Shown here: one piece after another, positions 25,823-33,677 of the stretch
How the letters are laid out: each line of letters opens with the position of its first letter
Position numbering within the stretch: position 1 is the stretch's first letter
From: an uncultured Prevotella sp.
GTDB lineage: Bacteria; Bacteroidota; Bacteroidia; Bacteroidales; Bacteroidaceae
NCBI GenBank assembly: GCA_900316295.1
Contig: ONCJ01000006.1
Coordinates: 62,001-126,000 of the forward strand
DNA: 64,000 bases
Reading direction: 5' to 3'
The notes under the pieces: model-generated
What the model was told of the DNA's origin: nothing
The model's input: only the letters and a program-made list of their open reading frames with translations
Databases searched by the model: none
Translations under genes and position numbers: made by a program

Positions 25823-25863
25823 TAATATTAGCAATACTAGAGAGGCTAGAAATACTATAGAAA
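25819..25863. repeat. Nonamer tandem array CTAG(N)5
   Basis: Five 9-bp units (CTAGTAATA, TTAGCAATA, CTAGAGAGG, CTAGAAATA, CTATAGAAA) fill the gap between the U32 gene and sufE. The first unit contains the U32 stop codon. It resembles the 9-bp array at 54735-54815 in the opposite sense. Confidence 0.75.
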
Positions 25864-25872
25864 ACAACTATC

Positions 25873-26292
25873 ATGCAGACAATAAACGAAATTCAAGACG
25901 AGGTCATCGAGGAGTTTAGCGCCTTCGATGACTGGATGGACAAATACCAGATGCTCATCGACCTAGGCAACGACCTCGAACCACTCGACGAACAGTACAA
26001 GACCGAACAAAACCTTATCGAGGGTTGTCAGAGCCGCGTGTGGCTCCAGTGCGACGTGGTCGATGGCAGGCTGCATTTCTCCGCAGAGAGCGACGCACTC
26101 ATCGTCAAGGGCATCATAGCCCTGCTCATACGAGTGCTTAACGACCATACCCCAGACGAGATACTCGGTACCGAGCTCTACTTCATTGACCAGATAGGTC
26201 TCAAAGATCACCTCTCACCCACACGCAGCAACGGACTGCTCTCTATGGTAAAGCAGATACGCATGTACGCCCTTGCGTACAAGATGAAGTAA
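25873..26292 (+). CDS. sufE: SufE-family sulfur acceptor
   Basis: 139 residues. SufE accepts persulfide sulfur from the cysteine desulfurase SufS for Fe-S cluster assembly. The active cysteine lies in LIEGCQSRVWL, the family signature, and the surrounding helices (FDDWMDKYQMLIDLG) match. No sufS is seen nearby. A trmH-like gene follows 16 nt downstream. Confidence 0.88.
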   Translation: MQTINEIQDEVIEEFSAFDDWMDKYQMLIDLGNDLEPLDEQYKTEQNLIEGCQSRVWLQCDVVDGRLHFSAESDALIVKGIIALLIRVLNDHTPDEILGTELYFIDQIGLKDHLSPTRSNGLLSMVKQIRMYALAYKMK

Positions 26293-26308
26293 TTAGACCC
26301 CAGGCATT

Positions 26309-26854
26309 ATGCGTAAACTCAGAACAATAGAGATGAACCGTCTGACGGTAGACGAGTTCAGGGAAGCTCCGAAACTTCCACTCATCGTCGTGCTCGACGA
26401 CGTCCGCTCAATGTATAACGTCGGCTCCGTGTTCCGCACCTGCGACGCCTTCCGCGTTGAGGCAGTCTATCTGTGCGGCATCACCGCCCAGCCTCCCCAC
26501 ACAGAGATACACAAGACCGCATTAGGAGCCGAAGAGTCCGTGGCGTGGCAGTACTTCAAGACAGCCGCCGAAGCCGTAGACCATCTGCATGCCAACGGCT
26601 ACAAGGTATACAGCATCGAGCAGGCAGAAGGAAGCACCATGTTGCAGAGCCTTAACGTTGACGATAATGTTACACGTCCAAGATTCGCCATCATCCTCGG
26701 AAACGAAGTAAAAGGCGTCCATCAGGAAGTCATCGACCACTCCGACGGATGCATAGAAATCCCGCAGTACGGCACCAAGCACTCCATGAATGTCAGTGTT
26801 ACTGCGGGAATTGTGATATGGGAGATGTTCAAAAGATTAACCTCTGAACTGTAA
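26309..26854 (+). CDS. TrmH/SpoU-family RNA 2'-O-methyltransferase
   Basis: 181 residues. The SPOUT knot motifs are VVLDDVRSMYNVGSVFRTCD (motif 1 with N and R), FAIILGNEVKGVHQEVIDHS (motif 2) and EIPQYGTKHSMNVSVTAGIV (motif 3). It uses S-adenosylmethionine to methylate ribose in tRNA or rRNA; the exact target is not deducible. No N-terminal substrate-binding domain is present, so it is of the short TrmH-like type. It converges with the cupin gene. Confidence 0.85.
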   Translation: MRKLRTIEMNRLTVDEFREAPKLPLIVVLDDVRSMYNVGSVFRTCDAFRVEAVYLCGITAQPPHTEIHKTALGAEESVAWQYFKTAAEAVDHLHANGYKVYSIEQAEGSTMLQSLNVDDNVTRPRFAIILGNEVKGVHQEVIDHSDGCIEIPQYGTKHSMNVSVTAGIVIWEMFKRLTSEL

Positions 26855-26862
26855 ACAGCAGA

Positions 26863-27327
26863 TTATTCCAGCGGAATCTCCGGATGTTGTACAGCCAACG
26901 GCATGTCCTTCTGTGAGAGATAGAACATATAGAGAATCACAGGCTTGTTGCCGCGGTTCTCACCGTGATGTATGGTGTTCACCATTTCCACCACAGGCTC
27001 ACCCTCATGCACAACCTTCTCCTTGCCATCCTGTCCTATGATGGTCAGTTCGCCCTGTACCAGCACACCATAGTTCATCACAGGGTGATGGTGCCATCCC
27101 AGCTTCTTGCCCGCAGGAAAGATATACTTCACCGCCACCAGCTCCGGTCGTCCTTGGAGATAGTCAGGTAGCTCCACTCCGTCCCAGCTCTGGCTGGTAC
27201 GTATCAGTTCGGTACTCACCACTTGCTGCTGAGCAGAGTCAGCCGCACTCTTCGCCGTCTTACACGAAGTCATAGCCCACATGCTCACAGCGAGTGTAGC
27301 GAGCATCCATAATTTCATTCTTTTCAT
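26863..27327 (-). CDS. Cupin-domain lipoprotein
   Basis: 154 residues from MKRMKLWMLATLAVSMWAMT, a lipoprotein signal with the cysteine at MTSC. The cupin barrel follows: PAGKKLGWHHHPVMNYGVLV (motif 1 metal histidines) and GEPVVEMVNTIHHGENRGNK (motif 2 histidine). A metal-binding periplasmic cupin of unknown activity. A good promoter lies just upstream, and an ATG 6 nt earlier is an alternative start. Confidence 0.78.
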   Translation of the reverse strand: MKRMKLWMLATLAVSMWAMTSCKTAKSAADSAQQQVVSTELIRTSQSWDGVELPDYLQGRPELVAVKYIFPAGKKLGWHHHPVMNYGVLVQGELTIIGQDGKEKVVHEGEPVVEMVNTIHHGENRGNKPVILYMFYLSQKDMPLAVQHPEIPLE

Positions 27328-27356
27328 ATCCATAAAGATTTGTGTTCTTGAGAATG

Positions 27357-27388
27357 CAAAGATATATATTTTCTTGGAAAACAACAAA
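27357..27388 (-). promoter_or_regulatory. Promoter of the cupin lipoprotein gene
   Basis: Minus strand: TTTG (27385-27388), 20-bp spacer, TATCTTTG (27357-27364) followed by C, 30 nt before the start codon. Confidence 0.7.
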
Positions 27389-27522
27389 ACATCCAGCTAA
27401 GAAAGAAATAGCAAAAACCAACACTCCTACACCTAACAGTTACGTTCGTTGTCTTCACATGCAAAGATTCAAAAGGAGTAATATTTTCGCTTTTTTTTAC
27501 AAAACGCAGGAGAATTTCTAAT

Positions 27523-27534
27523 CGGCGTTTTAGA
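27523..27534. repeat. Intergenic CGGCGTTTTAGA motif, copy 1
   Basis: CGGCGTTTTAGA followed by AACAAAAACGG; the same core with GCAAAAACGG after it recurs at 61165-61176. AGAATTTC lies shortly upstream in both places, so these may be diverged copies of an intergenic element. Confidence 0.35.
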
Positions 27535-27571
27535 GAACAAAAACGGATACTTTATTCAGCATAAAGCGTAA

Positions 27572-27702
27572 GCGTCCAACGTCCAACGTCCAATTTATTC
27601 TATTTTTATGAAAATATAGTAGTAGAATAAGTACGCGCGTACATTAATTATATATAGTGTTTTTGCGAAAACAAAGTTTATTGGACGTTGGACGTTGGAC
27701 GC
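27572..27702. mobile_element. MITE-like element bounded by inverted heptamer arrays
   Basis: Perfect 23-bp terminal inverted repeats, each made of three GTCCAAC heptamers (27572-27594, and its reverse complement 27680-27702), enclose 85 nt of AT-rich DNA. The interior contains the 12-bp palindrome GTACGCGCGTAC. There is no ORF. It lies in the 506-nt gap between the divergent cupin and 218-residue protein genes, where nothing else but promoters is seen. It could fold as a long hairpin. Mobility is inferred only from its form. Confidence 0.6.
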
Positions 27703-27760
27703 CCATCGCAGTTTATAGCGATTTTGTTTTATTTCTTGCATATATTTCGTAAATAATCAG

Positions 27761-27769
27761 TAACTTTGC
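27761..27769 (+). promoter_or_regulatory. -7 element upstream of the rpoN cluster
   Basis: TAACTTTGC on the plus strand, 64 nt before the ATG at 27834. The best -33 candidate (TTG at 27736) has 22-bp spacing, so the promoter is only moderately supported. Confidence 0.5.
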
Positions 27770-27833
27770 CAAAAGTTGTGTAAGGGACTCTCGTTGAGGG
27801 TGCCGAACGGAATGACTCAAGACGATAAATATT

Positions 27834-28490
27834 ATGGCTAACAAAACGTTATGGTCGGACGAGTATTGGCTGCTGCTGATGCAGTTGTACCTGAAGAAAC
27901 CGATGGGGGTGAAGCCTGTATACTCACGTGAGATGGTGGCTTTGGCTCTGGAACTGCACATACACCCGAAGGTGCTGTATGACAAGATGTTCCAACTCAG
28001 ACGGATGGAACTGCCGCACATAGAGCGATTGTGGGGGAAATATAGTAAGAGTCCGAGAAAACTGGCGCGCGGCGTGGCGCTGCTGCGCAGGATGAAGGGC
28101 TTCGGACTGGCAGACGATTTCTATGACGGAGTTGAGCTGAACGAGTCGTGGGAGAGGGACTTCAAGCCTCTGCCCATCGCGTCTCAGCAATGGACTCAGA
28201 TTACTAATATCCACCTGATAGTGATACTCGACGAGTACTTCCGGCTGACTCCTGTCACGATGACGGAGCAGACGCCTGAGGTAAGGGAATTGGCTAAGCT
28301 GATAAAGTTCACGCCAAGGCAGGTGGTGGAGGTGCTGGAGACATTCATGTCGTGTGACCCGTACCTCAGTCGCAATCAGGACGTGACGTCGCCGCTGACG
28401 GAACCTTGCCGGGAGATATGGGGGAGGTATGGCGACGTGAATCCTAACAAACTGGCGGAACTGGCTGCACAGCTGAAGGAGTACTTTTAA
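27834..28490 (+). CDS. Conserved Bacteroidetes protein upstream of rpoN
   Basis: 218 residues, helix-rich, no signal peptide or membrane segment. It begins MANKTLWSDEYWLLLMQLYL and contains two similar helical halves. A protein of this type directly before rpoN is, as I recall, a regular arrangement in Bacteroides and Prevotella, but I know no function for it. It ends 11 nt before rpoN, so they are almost certainly co-transcribed. A role linked to sigma-54 is an inference from position only. Confidence 0.7.
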   Translation: MANKTLWSDEYWLLLMQLYLKKPMGVKPVYSREMVALALELHIHPKVLYDKMFQLRRMELPHIERLWGKYSKSPRKLARGVALLRRMKGFGLADDFYDGVELNESWERDFKPLPIASQQWTQITNIHLIVILDEYFRLTPVTMTEQTPEVRELAKLIKFTPRQVVEVLETFMSCDPYLSRNQDVTSPLTEPCREIWGRYGDVNPNKLAELAAQLKEYF

Positions 28491-28501
28491 AAAAGAGTAA
28501 G

Positions 28502-29998
28502 ATGGCACAACGACTGATACAGGAACAGATACAGAAACAGCAGCAGGTGCAGCGGCTGACGGCTCAACAGATGTTGCAGGTGAGGCTGCTGGAGATGCCA
28601 TTGACTGAGCTGGAGGGGAAAATAAATGCGGAGCTGGATGACAATCCTGCTTTGGAAACGGGGGGAGACGGGACAGACAACGTCAATGATAATGTCAACG
28701 ATAACGTCAGCGACAGCGGGAATGATGATGTTGACGTTGAGAGGAGGGACGAACTGGAGGCGGTGCTGGAGAATATGGGGAGCGACGACTTGATGCCTGA
28801 TGCCAACACCATGCACTTGTCTGCTGATACTGCCGACTACGAGGAGATGGTGTATGGCAACACCGTTTCCTTCTATGACCTCCTGAAGGAGCAGGCTGGC
28901 GAACAGGACCTCACTGAGAGGGAAAGGGATGTCTTGGAGTATCTTATAGGCTCGTTGGACGATGACGGACTGCTGCGTAAGGATCTGGACACGATAAGCG
29001 ACGAACTGGCGATATACCATAACATTGACGCTACCGAAGATGAGGTGGGACGTATGCTCGCTACACTGCAGGAGTTCGATCCGGCTGGTATCGGGGCGCG
29101 GTCGCTGCAGGAGTGTCTGCTGATACAGATAGACCGGAAGCTGCAGCAGGACGAGAGTGAGGTGTTGCTATTGGTGCGCAAGGTGATAAAACACTATTTT
29201 GCGGAATTCACCTACAATCACTGGAACAAGATAAAATCCGCCCTGCGCCTGTCTGACGCGCTGGTGGAGAGAATACAGGGGGAGATACGCCGACTGAACC
29301 CCAAGCCTGGGGCCTCGCTCGGCGAGACGCAGGGCAGGAGCACGCAGCAGATAACGCCCGATTTCATCGTAGAGACGCTCGACAACGGACAGGTGACATT
29401 CTACTTGAATGATGGCGACATACCAATGCTGTCGGTATCGCCATCGTTTGTCGACATGCTTGAGGCATACAAGGACAACAAGGTGGGCATGAACCGACAA
29501 TCCAAGGAGGCTCTGCTGTATGCCAAGGATAAGGTGGAGAGGGCGCAAAACTTTATCAATGCGGTAAAGCAGCGCCAGCATACGCTGACCGTCACCATGA
29601 AGGCTATCATCGACTGGCAGAAGGCGTTCTTCCAAGACGGCGACGAGGGCGACCTGCGACCGATGAGGCTAAAGGACATCGCGGCTAAGACAGGACTTGA
29701 CATCTCTACGGTGTCGAGGGTGAGCAATATCAAATATGTGCAAACCAAGTGGGGCACCTTCCCGCTACGCTTCTTCTTCAGTGACGGATATACCAAGGAT
29801 GATGGTGAGGAGTTGTCGACGAGAAAGCTAAAGGTAGTTCTGAAGGAGATAATAGGCGGAGAGGATCCTCACCACCCCCTGAGCGACGAGGCTCTGATGG
29901 CGGCGATGAGGGAAAGGGGGCTGCCAATAGCGCGACGAACCGTGGCGAAATATCGAGAGCAGATGGGGATACCGGTGGCAAGGATGAGGAGGGTTTAG
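28502..29998 (+). CDS. rpoN: RNA polymerase sigma-54 factor
   Basis: 498 residues. Region I is the glutamine-rich helix RLIQEQIQKQQQVQRLTAQQ followed by LLEMPLTELEGKINAELDDN. An acidic linker follows (repeated D/N/V residues around 60-90). The core-binding domain spans about 110-330. The helix-turn-helix is at LKDIAAKTGLDISTVSRVSN, and the RpoN box is ARRTVAKYRE near the C-terminus. It directs enhancer-dependent transcription. A heptamer array begins directly after its stop. Confidence 0.97.
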   Translation: MAQRLIQEQIQKQQQVQRLTAQQMLQVRLLEMPLTELEGKINAELDDNPALETGGDGTDNVNDNVNDNVSDSGNDDVDVERRDELEAVLENMGSDDLMPDANTMHLSADTADYEEMVYGNTVSFYDLLKEQAGEQDLTERERDVLEYLIGSLDDDGLLRKDLDTISDELAIYHNIDATEDEVGRMLATLQEFDPAGIGARSLQECLLIQIDRKLQQDESEVLLLVRKVIKHYFAEFTYNHWNKIKSALRLSDALVERIQGEIRRLNPKPGASLGETQGRSTQQITPDFIVETLDNGQVTFYLNDGDIPMLSVSPSFVDMLEAYKDNKVGMNRQSKEALLYAKDKVERAQNFINAVKQRQHTLTVTMKAIIDWQKAFFQDGDEGDLRPMRLKDIAAKTGLDISTVSRVSNIKYVQTKWGTFPLRFFFSDGYTKDDGEELSTRKLKVVLKEIIGGEDPHHPLSDEALMAAMRERGLPIARRTVAKYREQMGIPVARMRRV

Positions 29999-30004
29999 TC
30001 TTGA

Positions 30005-30039
30005 GTTCATAGTTTATAGTTTATAGTTTTGAGTTTTTA
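30005..30039. repeat. Heptamer tandem array, unit GTTTATA
   Basis: Five 7-bp units (GTTCATA, GTTTATA, GTTTATA, GTTTTGA, GTTTTTA) fill the space between the rpoN stop and the PAP2 gene start. Confidence 0.85.
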
Positions 30040-30043
30040 AGAA

Positions 30044-30652
30044 TTGAAGTACCAACTATTGACAGCTAAGATGGTGAGTGTGATTTTCACTCCGTTCTAC
30101 CTACCCATTACGGGTATGGTAGCAGTCTTCTTGTTCAGTTATCTTAGGATAATGCCGTGGACATATAAGTTGTCGATACTGTTGATGGTGTACCTCTTCA
30201 CGGTGCTTATACCGACAATGCTCATACGCCTCTACCGCCGATACCAGGGATGGAGCTTGCTACATCTGCTGGCACGTGAGCGAAGGGTCATACCTTATGT
30301 CATCTCTATACTGTGCTACTTCACTTGTTACAACATACTTACCCATCACAATGTGCCGCATATCATCACTTCGATACTCGTTGCGGCGTTGGTGGTACAG
30401 ATATTGTGCGCACTGGTCAATGTATGGTGGAAGATTTCAACCCACACCGCGGCTATTGGTGGAGTGACGGGTGGTGTCATAGCCTTTGCGTTTATCTTCA
30501 ATTTCAATCCCATCTGGTGGCTGACGTTGGTGATACTGCTTGGCGGACTGGTGGGGTCGAGCCGTATGATGTTGAGACAGCACACTCTGGCACAGGTGGT
30601 ATGTGGATTCCTTCTGGGTATGCTGGCGGTGATAGTGACGGTGCTGACGTAG
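30044..30652 (+). CDS. PAP2-like membrane phosphatase
   Basis: 202 residues with six hydrophobic segments. The PAP2 acid-phosphatase motifs are recognisable in reduced form: WWKISTHTAAIGG (histidine motif) and GSSRMMLRQHTLAQVVCG (Ser-Arg and His motif). Such proteins dephosphorylate lipid phosphates such as undecaprenyl diphosphate at the inner membrane. The annotated start is a TTG directly after a heptamer array; an ATG nine codons later (30071, MVSVIFTPF) is equally possible. The stop codon lies in the next array. Confidence 0.72.
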   Translation: MKYQLLTAKMVSVIFTPFYLPITGMVAVFLFSYLRIMPWTYKLSILLMVYLFTVLIPTMLIRLYRRYQGWSLLHLLARERRVIPYVISILCYFTCYNILTHHNVPHIITSILVAALVVQILCALVNVWWKISTHTAAIGGVTGGVIAFAFIFNFNPIWWLTLVILLGGLVGSSRMMLRQHTLAQVVCGFLLGMLAVIVTVLT

Positions 30653-30684
30653 TGCATAGTGCATAGTTCATAATTCATAGTTAA
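30650..30684. repeat. Heptamer tandem array, unit TAGTGCA/TAGTTCA
   Basis: Five 7-bp units (TAGTGCA, TAGTGCA, TAGTTCA, TAATTCA, TAGTTAA) between the PAP2 gene and purE. The first TAG is the PAP2 stop codon. Confidence 0.85.
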
Positions 30685-30710
30685 AGTTAGAAGAAAATTG
30701 ATATAGAAAA

Positions 30711-31226
30711 ATGAAACCACTTGTAAGTATTATCATGGGCAGCACAAGCGATCTGCCCGTTATGGAGAAAGCATGTAAATGGCTGGAAGAAAACGAGATA
30801 CCATTCGAGTTGAATGCTCTCTCAGCCCATCGTACCCCCGACGCAGTGGAAGCTTTTGCTAAGGGTGCTGCAGAGAGGGGCATCAAGGTGATTATCGCGG
30901 CGGCAGGAATGGCGGCGGCTCTGCCAGGTGTCATCGCTGCGTCAACGTCACTGCCTGTCATCGGAGTACCCATCAAGGGAATGCTTGACGGTTTGGATGC
31001 CATGTTCTCAATCATACAGATGCCTCCAGGCATTCCTGTAGCCACCGTCGGTGTCAACGCTGCGCAAAATGCTGCCATCCTTGCTGCCGAGATTATAGCC
31101 CTGAGTGACGAACAGGTGCGTGAGAAGGTGAATGCTCACAAGGCGAGCCTCGGAGAGAAGATAGAGAAGGCCAACAAGGAGTTGGCGGAGATCAAGGGGT
31201 ATAAGTTTTTAGTTCATAGTTTTTAG
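30711..31226 (+). CDS. purE: N5-carboxyaminoimidazole ribonucleotide mutase
   Basis: 171 residues. It converts N5-CAIR to CAIR in purine synthesis. The active-site motif IMGSTSDLPVMEKA is at the N-terminus, followed by ALSAHRTPDAVEAFA and AAGMAAALPGVIAA, and VPIKGMLDGLDAMFSIIQMP with the substrate loop. The last seven residues (KFLVHSF) and the stop codon are encoded by a 7-bp tandem array, so the natural C-terminus has probably been replaced or extended. The core enzyme is intact. Confidence 0.96.
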   Translation: MKPLVSIIMGSTSDLPVMEKACKWLEENEIPFELNALSAHRTPDAVEAFAKGAAERGIKVIIAAAGMAAALPGVIAASTSLPVIGVPIKGMLDGLDAMFSIIQMPPGIPVATVGVNAAQNAAILAAEIIALSDEQVREKVNAHKASLGEKIEKANKELAEIKGYKFLVHSF

Positions 31227-31232
31227 TTTTTA
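31205..31232. repeat. Heptamer tandem array at the purE 3' end, unit GTTTTTA
   Basis: Four 7-bp units (GTTTTTA, GTTCATA, GTTTTTA, GTTTTTA). The first three encode the PurE C-terminal residues and its TAG stop. Confidence 0.85.
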
Positions 31233-31233
31233 G

Positions 31234-31254
31234 ATTCCGCATCAAGTGCGGAAT
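31234..31254 (+). terminator. Small hairpin between purE and ispG
   Basis: ATTCCGCA-TCAAG-TGCGGAAT forms an 8-bp stem with a 5-nt loop just after the array that ends purE. There is no T-tract after it, so termination is uncertain; it may be an mRNA-stabilising or attenuating hairpin. Confidence 0.4.
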
Positions 31255-31273
31255 GAGATGAGAGAACAGATTT

Positions 31274-31291
31274 GTGTAATTCGAGTAATTC
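31274..31291. repeat. Nonamer repeat TGTAATTCG / AGTAATTCG
   Basis: Two 9-bp units followed by TGGTAGAAA, directly before the ispG start. Short, but of the same style as the other arrays in the window. Confidence 0.45.
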
Positions 31292-31303
31292 GTGGTAGAA
31301 AAT

Positions 31304-32677
31304 ATGAGAAGGAAGAGTAGTGTCGTTCATGTAGGGAAGACGACTATCGGTGGCGACAACCCCATAAGGGTACAGTCAATGACGACTACTAACACCAACG
31401 ACACGCAGGCTTGTGTGGAGCAGGCCATACGTATAATTGAGGCGGGAGGCGAACTGGTGCGACTGACCACGCAGGGTAGACGAGAGGCGGAGAACCTCAA
31501 AAACATATCAGCTGAACTACGTAGCAGAGGATATGACACACCACTCGTTGCCGATGTCCATTTCAATGCCAACGTTGCTGACGTGGCAGCACTATATGCC
31601 GAGAAGGTACGCATCAATCCTGGCAACTACGTCGACCATGCTCGCACATTTAAACATCTGGAATACACCGATGAGGAGTATGCTGCAGAACTGCGCAAGG
31701 TGGAGGAACGGTTGTTGCCATTCATAAAGATATGTAAGGAGTATCATACTGCTGTGCGCATAGGCGTGAATCATGGTTCACTATCCGACCGTATCATGTC
31801 GCGCTATGGCGACACACCAGCGGGCATCGTAGAGAGTTGTATGGAGTTTCTGCGCATCTTCCGTCGCGAGGACTTCAATGATGTGGTGATAAGCATAAAG
31901 GCTTCCAACACAGTCGTGATGGTGCAGTCCGTGCGCCTGCTTGTAGAGCAAATGGACAAAGAGGATATGCACTATCCTTTGCATCTTGGAGTGACTGAGG
32001 CTGGCGAAGGTGAAGACGGCAGGATAAAGAGTGCCGTCGGTATTGGTGCTTTGCTGACTGAGGGTATTGGTGACACCATACGTGTGTCGCTAAGCGAAGA
32101 GCCAGAGGCGGAGATACCTGTGGCGCGAGCACTCGTAGAGTGTATTGACGACTGTATGCTACTTCGTCAGGAGGCAGAGGCATCTATCAAGGACGACACC
32201 ATCACCATGACCATAGACGAGTCCGACAGACAGGTATTCCAACTAAAGGCGGCAATGGCAGCAGGAGCATTGCTTATTGATCGTAAGGCAACGAAGCTGG
32301 TAATACTGGGGCAAGGAGCTGGGTATAGTGAGCAGGAACTCACGACCCTTGCTGACGCCATCCTGCAGGCGGCACGTATCAAGTTTACCAAGACCGAATA
32401 CATCTCATGTCCAGGTTGCGGCAGAACACTTTATGACTTGCGTTCTACCATCAAGCGTATTAAGGAAGCGACGAAAGACATGGTGGGACTGAAGATTGGC
32501 ATTATGGGATGTATCGTCAACGGACCTGGCGAGATGGCTGATGCCGACTATGGATATGTAGGGGCTGGACCTGGACGCATCTCCCTGTACCGTCAGAAAG
32601 AATGTGTTGAGAAGAATATCCCGGAAGAAGAAGCTGTAGACCGACTGCTGGCTCTTATCAGGAACGATGGGCGTTGA
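31304..32677 (+). CDS. ispG: 4-hydroxy-3-methylbut-2-enyl diphosphate synthase (long-insert type, shortened)
   Basis: 457 residues from the ATG at 31304; an upstream in-frame GTG lies in repeat DNA. It catalyses the penultimate step of the MEP isoprenoid pathway. The TIM barrel begins VQSMTTTNTNDTQACVEQAI. The C-terminal Fe-S domain has SCPGCGRTLYDL and GIMGCIVNGPGEMADADYGY. The barrel carries insertions typical of the plant/Bacteroidetes type (LEYTDEEYAAEL, YGDTPAGIVES). The extra A* domain is only about 85-115 residues, so the protein lies between the E. coli form (372) and the usual Bacteroidetes form (about 600). Confidence 0.93.
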   Translation: MRRKSSVVHVGKTTIGGDNPIRVQSMTTTNTNDTQACVEQAIRIIEAGGELVRLTTQGRREAENLKNISAELRSRGYDTPLVADVHFNANVADVAALYAEKVRINPGNYVDHARTFKHLEYTDEEYAAELRKVEERLLPFIKICKEYHTAVRIGVNHGSLSDRIMSRYGDTPAGIVESCMEFLRIFRREDFNDVVISIKASNTVVMVQSVRLLVEQMDKEDMHYPLHLGVTEAGEGEDGRIKSAVGIGALLTEGIGDTIRVSLSEEPEAEIPVARALVECIDDCMLLRQEAEASIKDDTITMTIDESDRQVFQLKAAMAAGALLIDRKATKLVILGQGAGYSEQELTTLADAILQAARIKFTKTEYISCPGCGRTLYDLRSTIKRIKEATKDMVGLKIGIMGCIVNGPGEMADADYGYVGAGPGRISLYRQKECVEKNIPEEEAVDRLLALIRNDGR

Positions 32678-32691
32678 ACGTTCTTCTTCTT

Positions 32692-33060
32692 CTATTCCAT
32701 AAACACAAAGTATACGGCAGCAATAATACACAGGAAGGCAGCGGCATGATTCCAGTGTAGGCTCTGGTTTTGGAACATCATATTGGCAATGATGGCGAAG
32801 ACCATCAGTGATACGCATTCCTGGATCACCTTGAGCTGGACGAGTGAGAAGGGACCGCCATTGCCCTCAAAGCCAATGCGATTGGCTGGCACCTGACAGC
32901 AGTATTCAAAGAAGGCTATTGCCCAAGAGAAGGCTATCACCCCGATGAGTGGCCAGTGTGAGCTGGTGCCTGTCTGCTGTAGTTTAAGATGACCATACCA
33001 TGCGAGTGTCATGAAGATATTGCTAAGTACGAGCAACAATACCGTGTATATTCCGTTCAT
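32692..33060 (-). CDS. DUF486 (DMT-like) four-helix membrane protein
   Basis: 122 residues with four hydrophobic helices. The diagnostic stretch FFEYCCQVPANRIGFEGNGG, followed by FSLVQLKVIQECVSLMVFAI, matches DUF486, a small-multidrug-resistance-sized family of unknown transport function. It converges with ispG, with 14 nt between their stops. No clear promoter was found upstream. Confidence 0.85.
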   Translation of the reverse strand: MNGIYTVLLLVLSNIFMTLAWYGHLKLQQTGTSSHWPLIGVIAFSWAIAFFEYCCQVPANRIGFEGNGGPFSLVQLKVIQECVSLMVFAIIANMMFQNQSLHWNHAAAFLCIIAAVYFVFME

Positions 33061-33183
33061 TGTAATACTAATTTACGATGGGTTATTTGTGAAAATCGCG
33101 GCGAAGGTAATAATATCTTTCAACATAAACGCCCAGAAAATAAGAAAAAAGGGGAATCCCTATTCATTTTTTGGGTTTTTCCC

Positions 33184-33214
33184 TTTGAGAGTTTGGCGAA
33201 ACGAAGTATTTTTG
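33184..33214 (+). promoter_or_regulatory. Promoter of the 5-fold beta-flower gene
   Basis: TTTG (33184-33187), 19-bp spacer, TATTTTTG (33207-33214) followed by C: a near-ideal Bacteroidetes vegetative promoter, 31 nt before the ATG at 33246. Confidence 0.8.
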
Positions 33215-33245
33215 CAGATGTAATAACCAAAAACTTAATAGTACT

Positions 33246-33653
33246 ATGAGACTACGAGTATGTATGTTGCTGATGACGGCTCTGGTAGGAATGACTACTG
33301 TCAACGCTCAGACTCTGCGTGGCAGCAATGGTCAGCAGATAGGCAGAGTGGATAGCGACGGTACCATTCGCGACGCCAACGGGCGCAGCATCGGCAAGTA
33401 TGAGAACAATGGCACGGTGCGCGGCAGCAACGGCCAGTCGGTAGGTAAGATAGAGAGCAATGGTACATTCCGCGGTAGCAATGGTCAGTCTATTGGCAGA
33501 ATCGACAATGATGGTACTGTGCGTGGCAGTAACGGTCAGACCATTGGCAAGGTGGAGCGCGACGGTACCATTCGTGATGCCAGCGGACGCAGCATCGGCA
33601 AGGCACAGGGAGCAGATCCGAAGCGGGCGGCAGCCAGCTTCTTCTTCTACTGA
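33246..33653 (+). CDS. Secreted 5-fold beta-flower repeat protein
   Basis: 135 residues. After a signal peptide (MRLRVCMLLMTALVGMTTVN) come about five and a half copies of a 17-residue repeat of the form G-T-x-R-G-S-N-G-Q-x-I-G-K-x-x-x-N/D (51 bp each in DNA). The tail is KRAAASFFFY. This is the family called 5-fold beta-flower protein in Bacteroidetes annotation, with one repeat per petal. Ligand and role are unknown. The DNA repeats are similar enough that unit number could change by recombination. prmC follows 24 nt after the stop. Confidence 0.8.
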   Translation: MRLRVCMLLMTALVGMTTVNAQTLRGSNGQQIGRVDSDGTIRDANGRSIGKYENNGTVRGSNGQSVGKIESNGTFRGSNGQSIGRIDNDGTVRGSNGQTIGKVERDGTIRDASGRSIGKAQGADPKRAAASFFFY

Positions 33654-33677
33654 AGAGCAGGCGAAATCCGATAGAGT

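Noticed and set aside
33246..33653. CRISPR-like regular repeats
   Set aside because: The 51-bp repeats are an in-frame protein repeat (17 residues) without spacers; no cas genes are present in the window.
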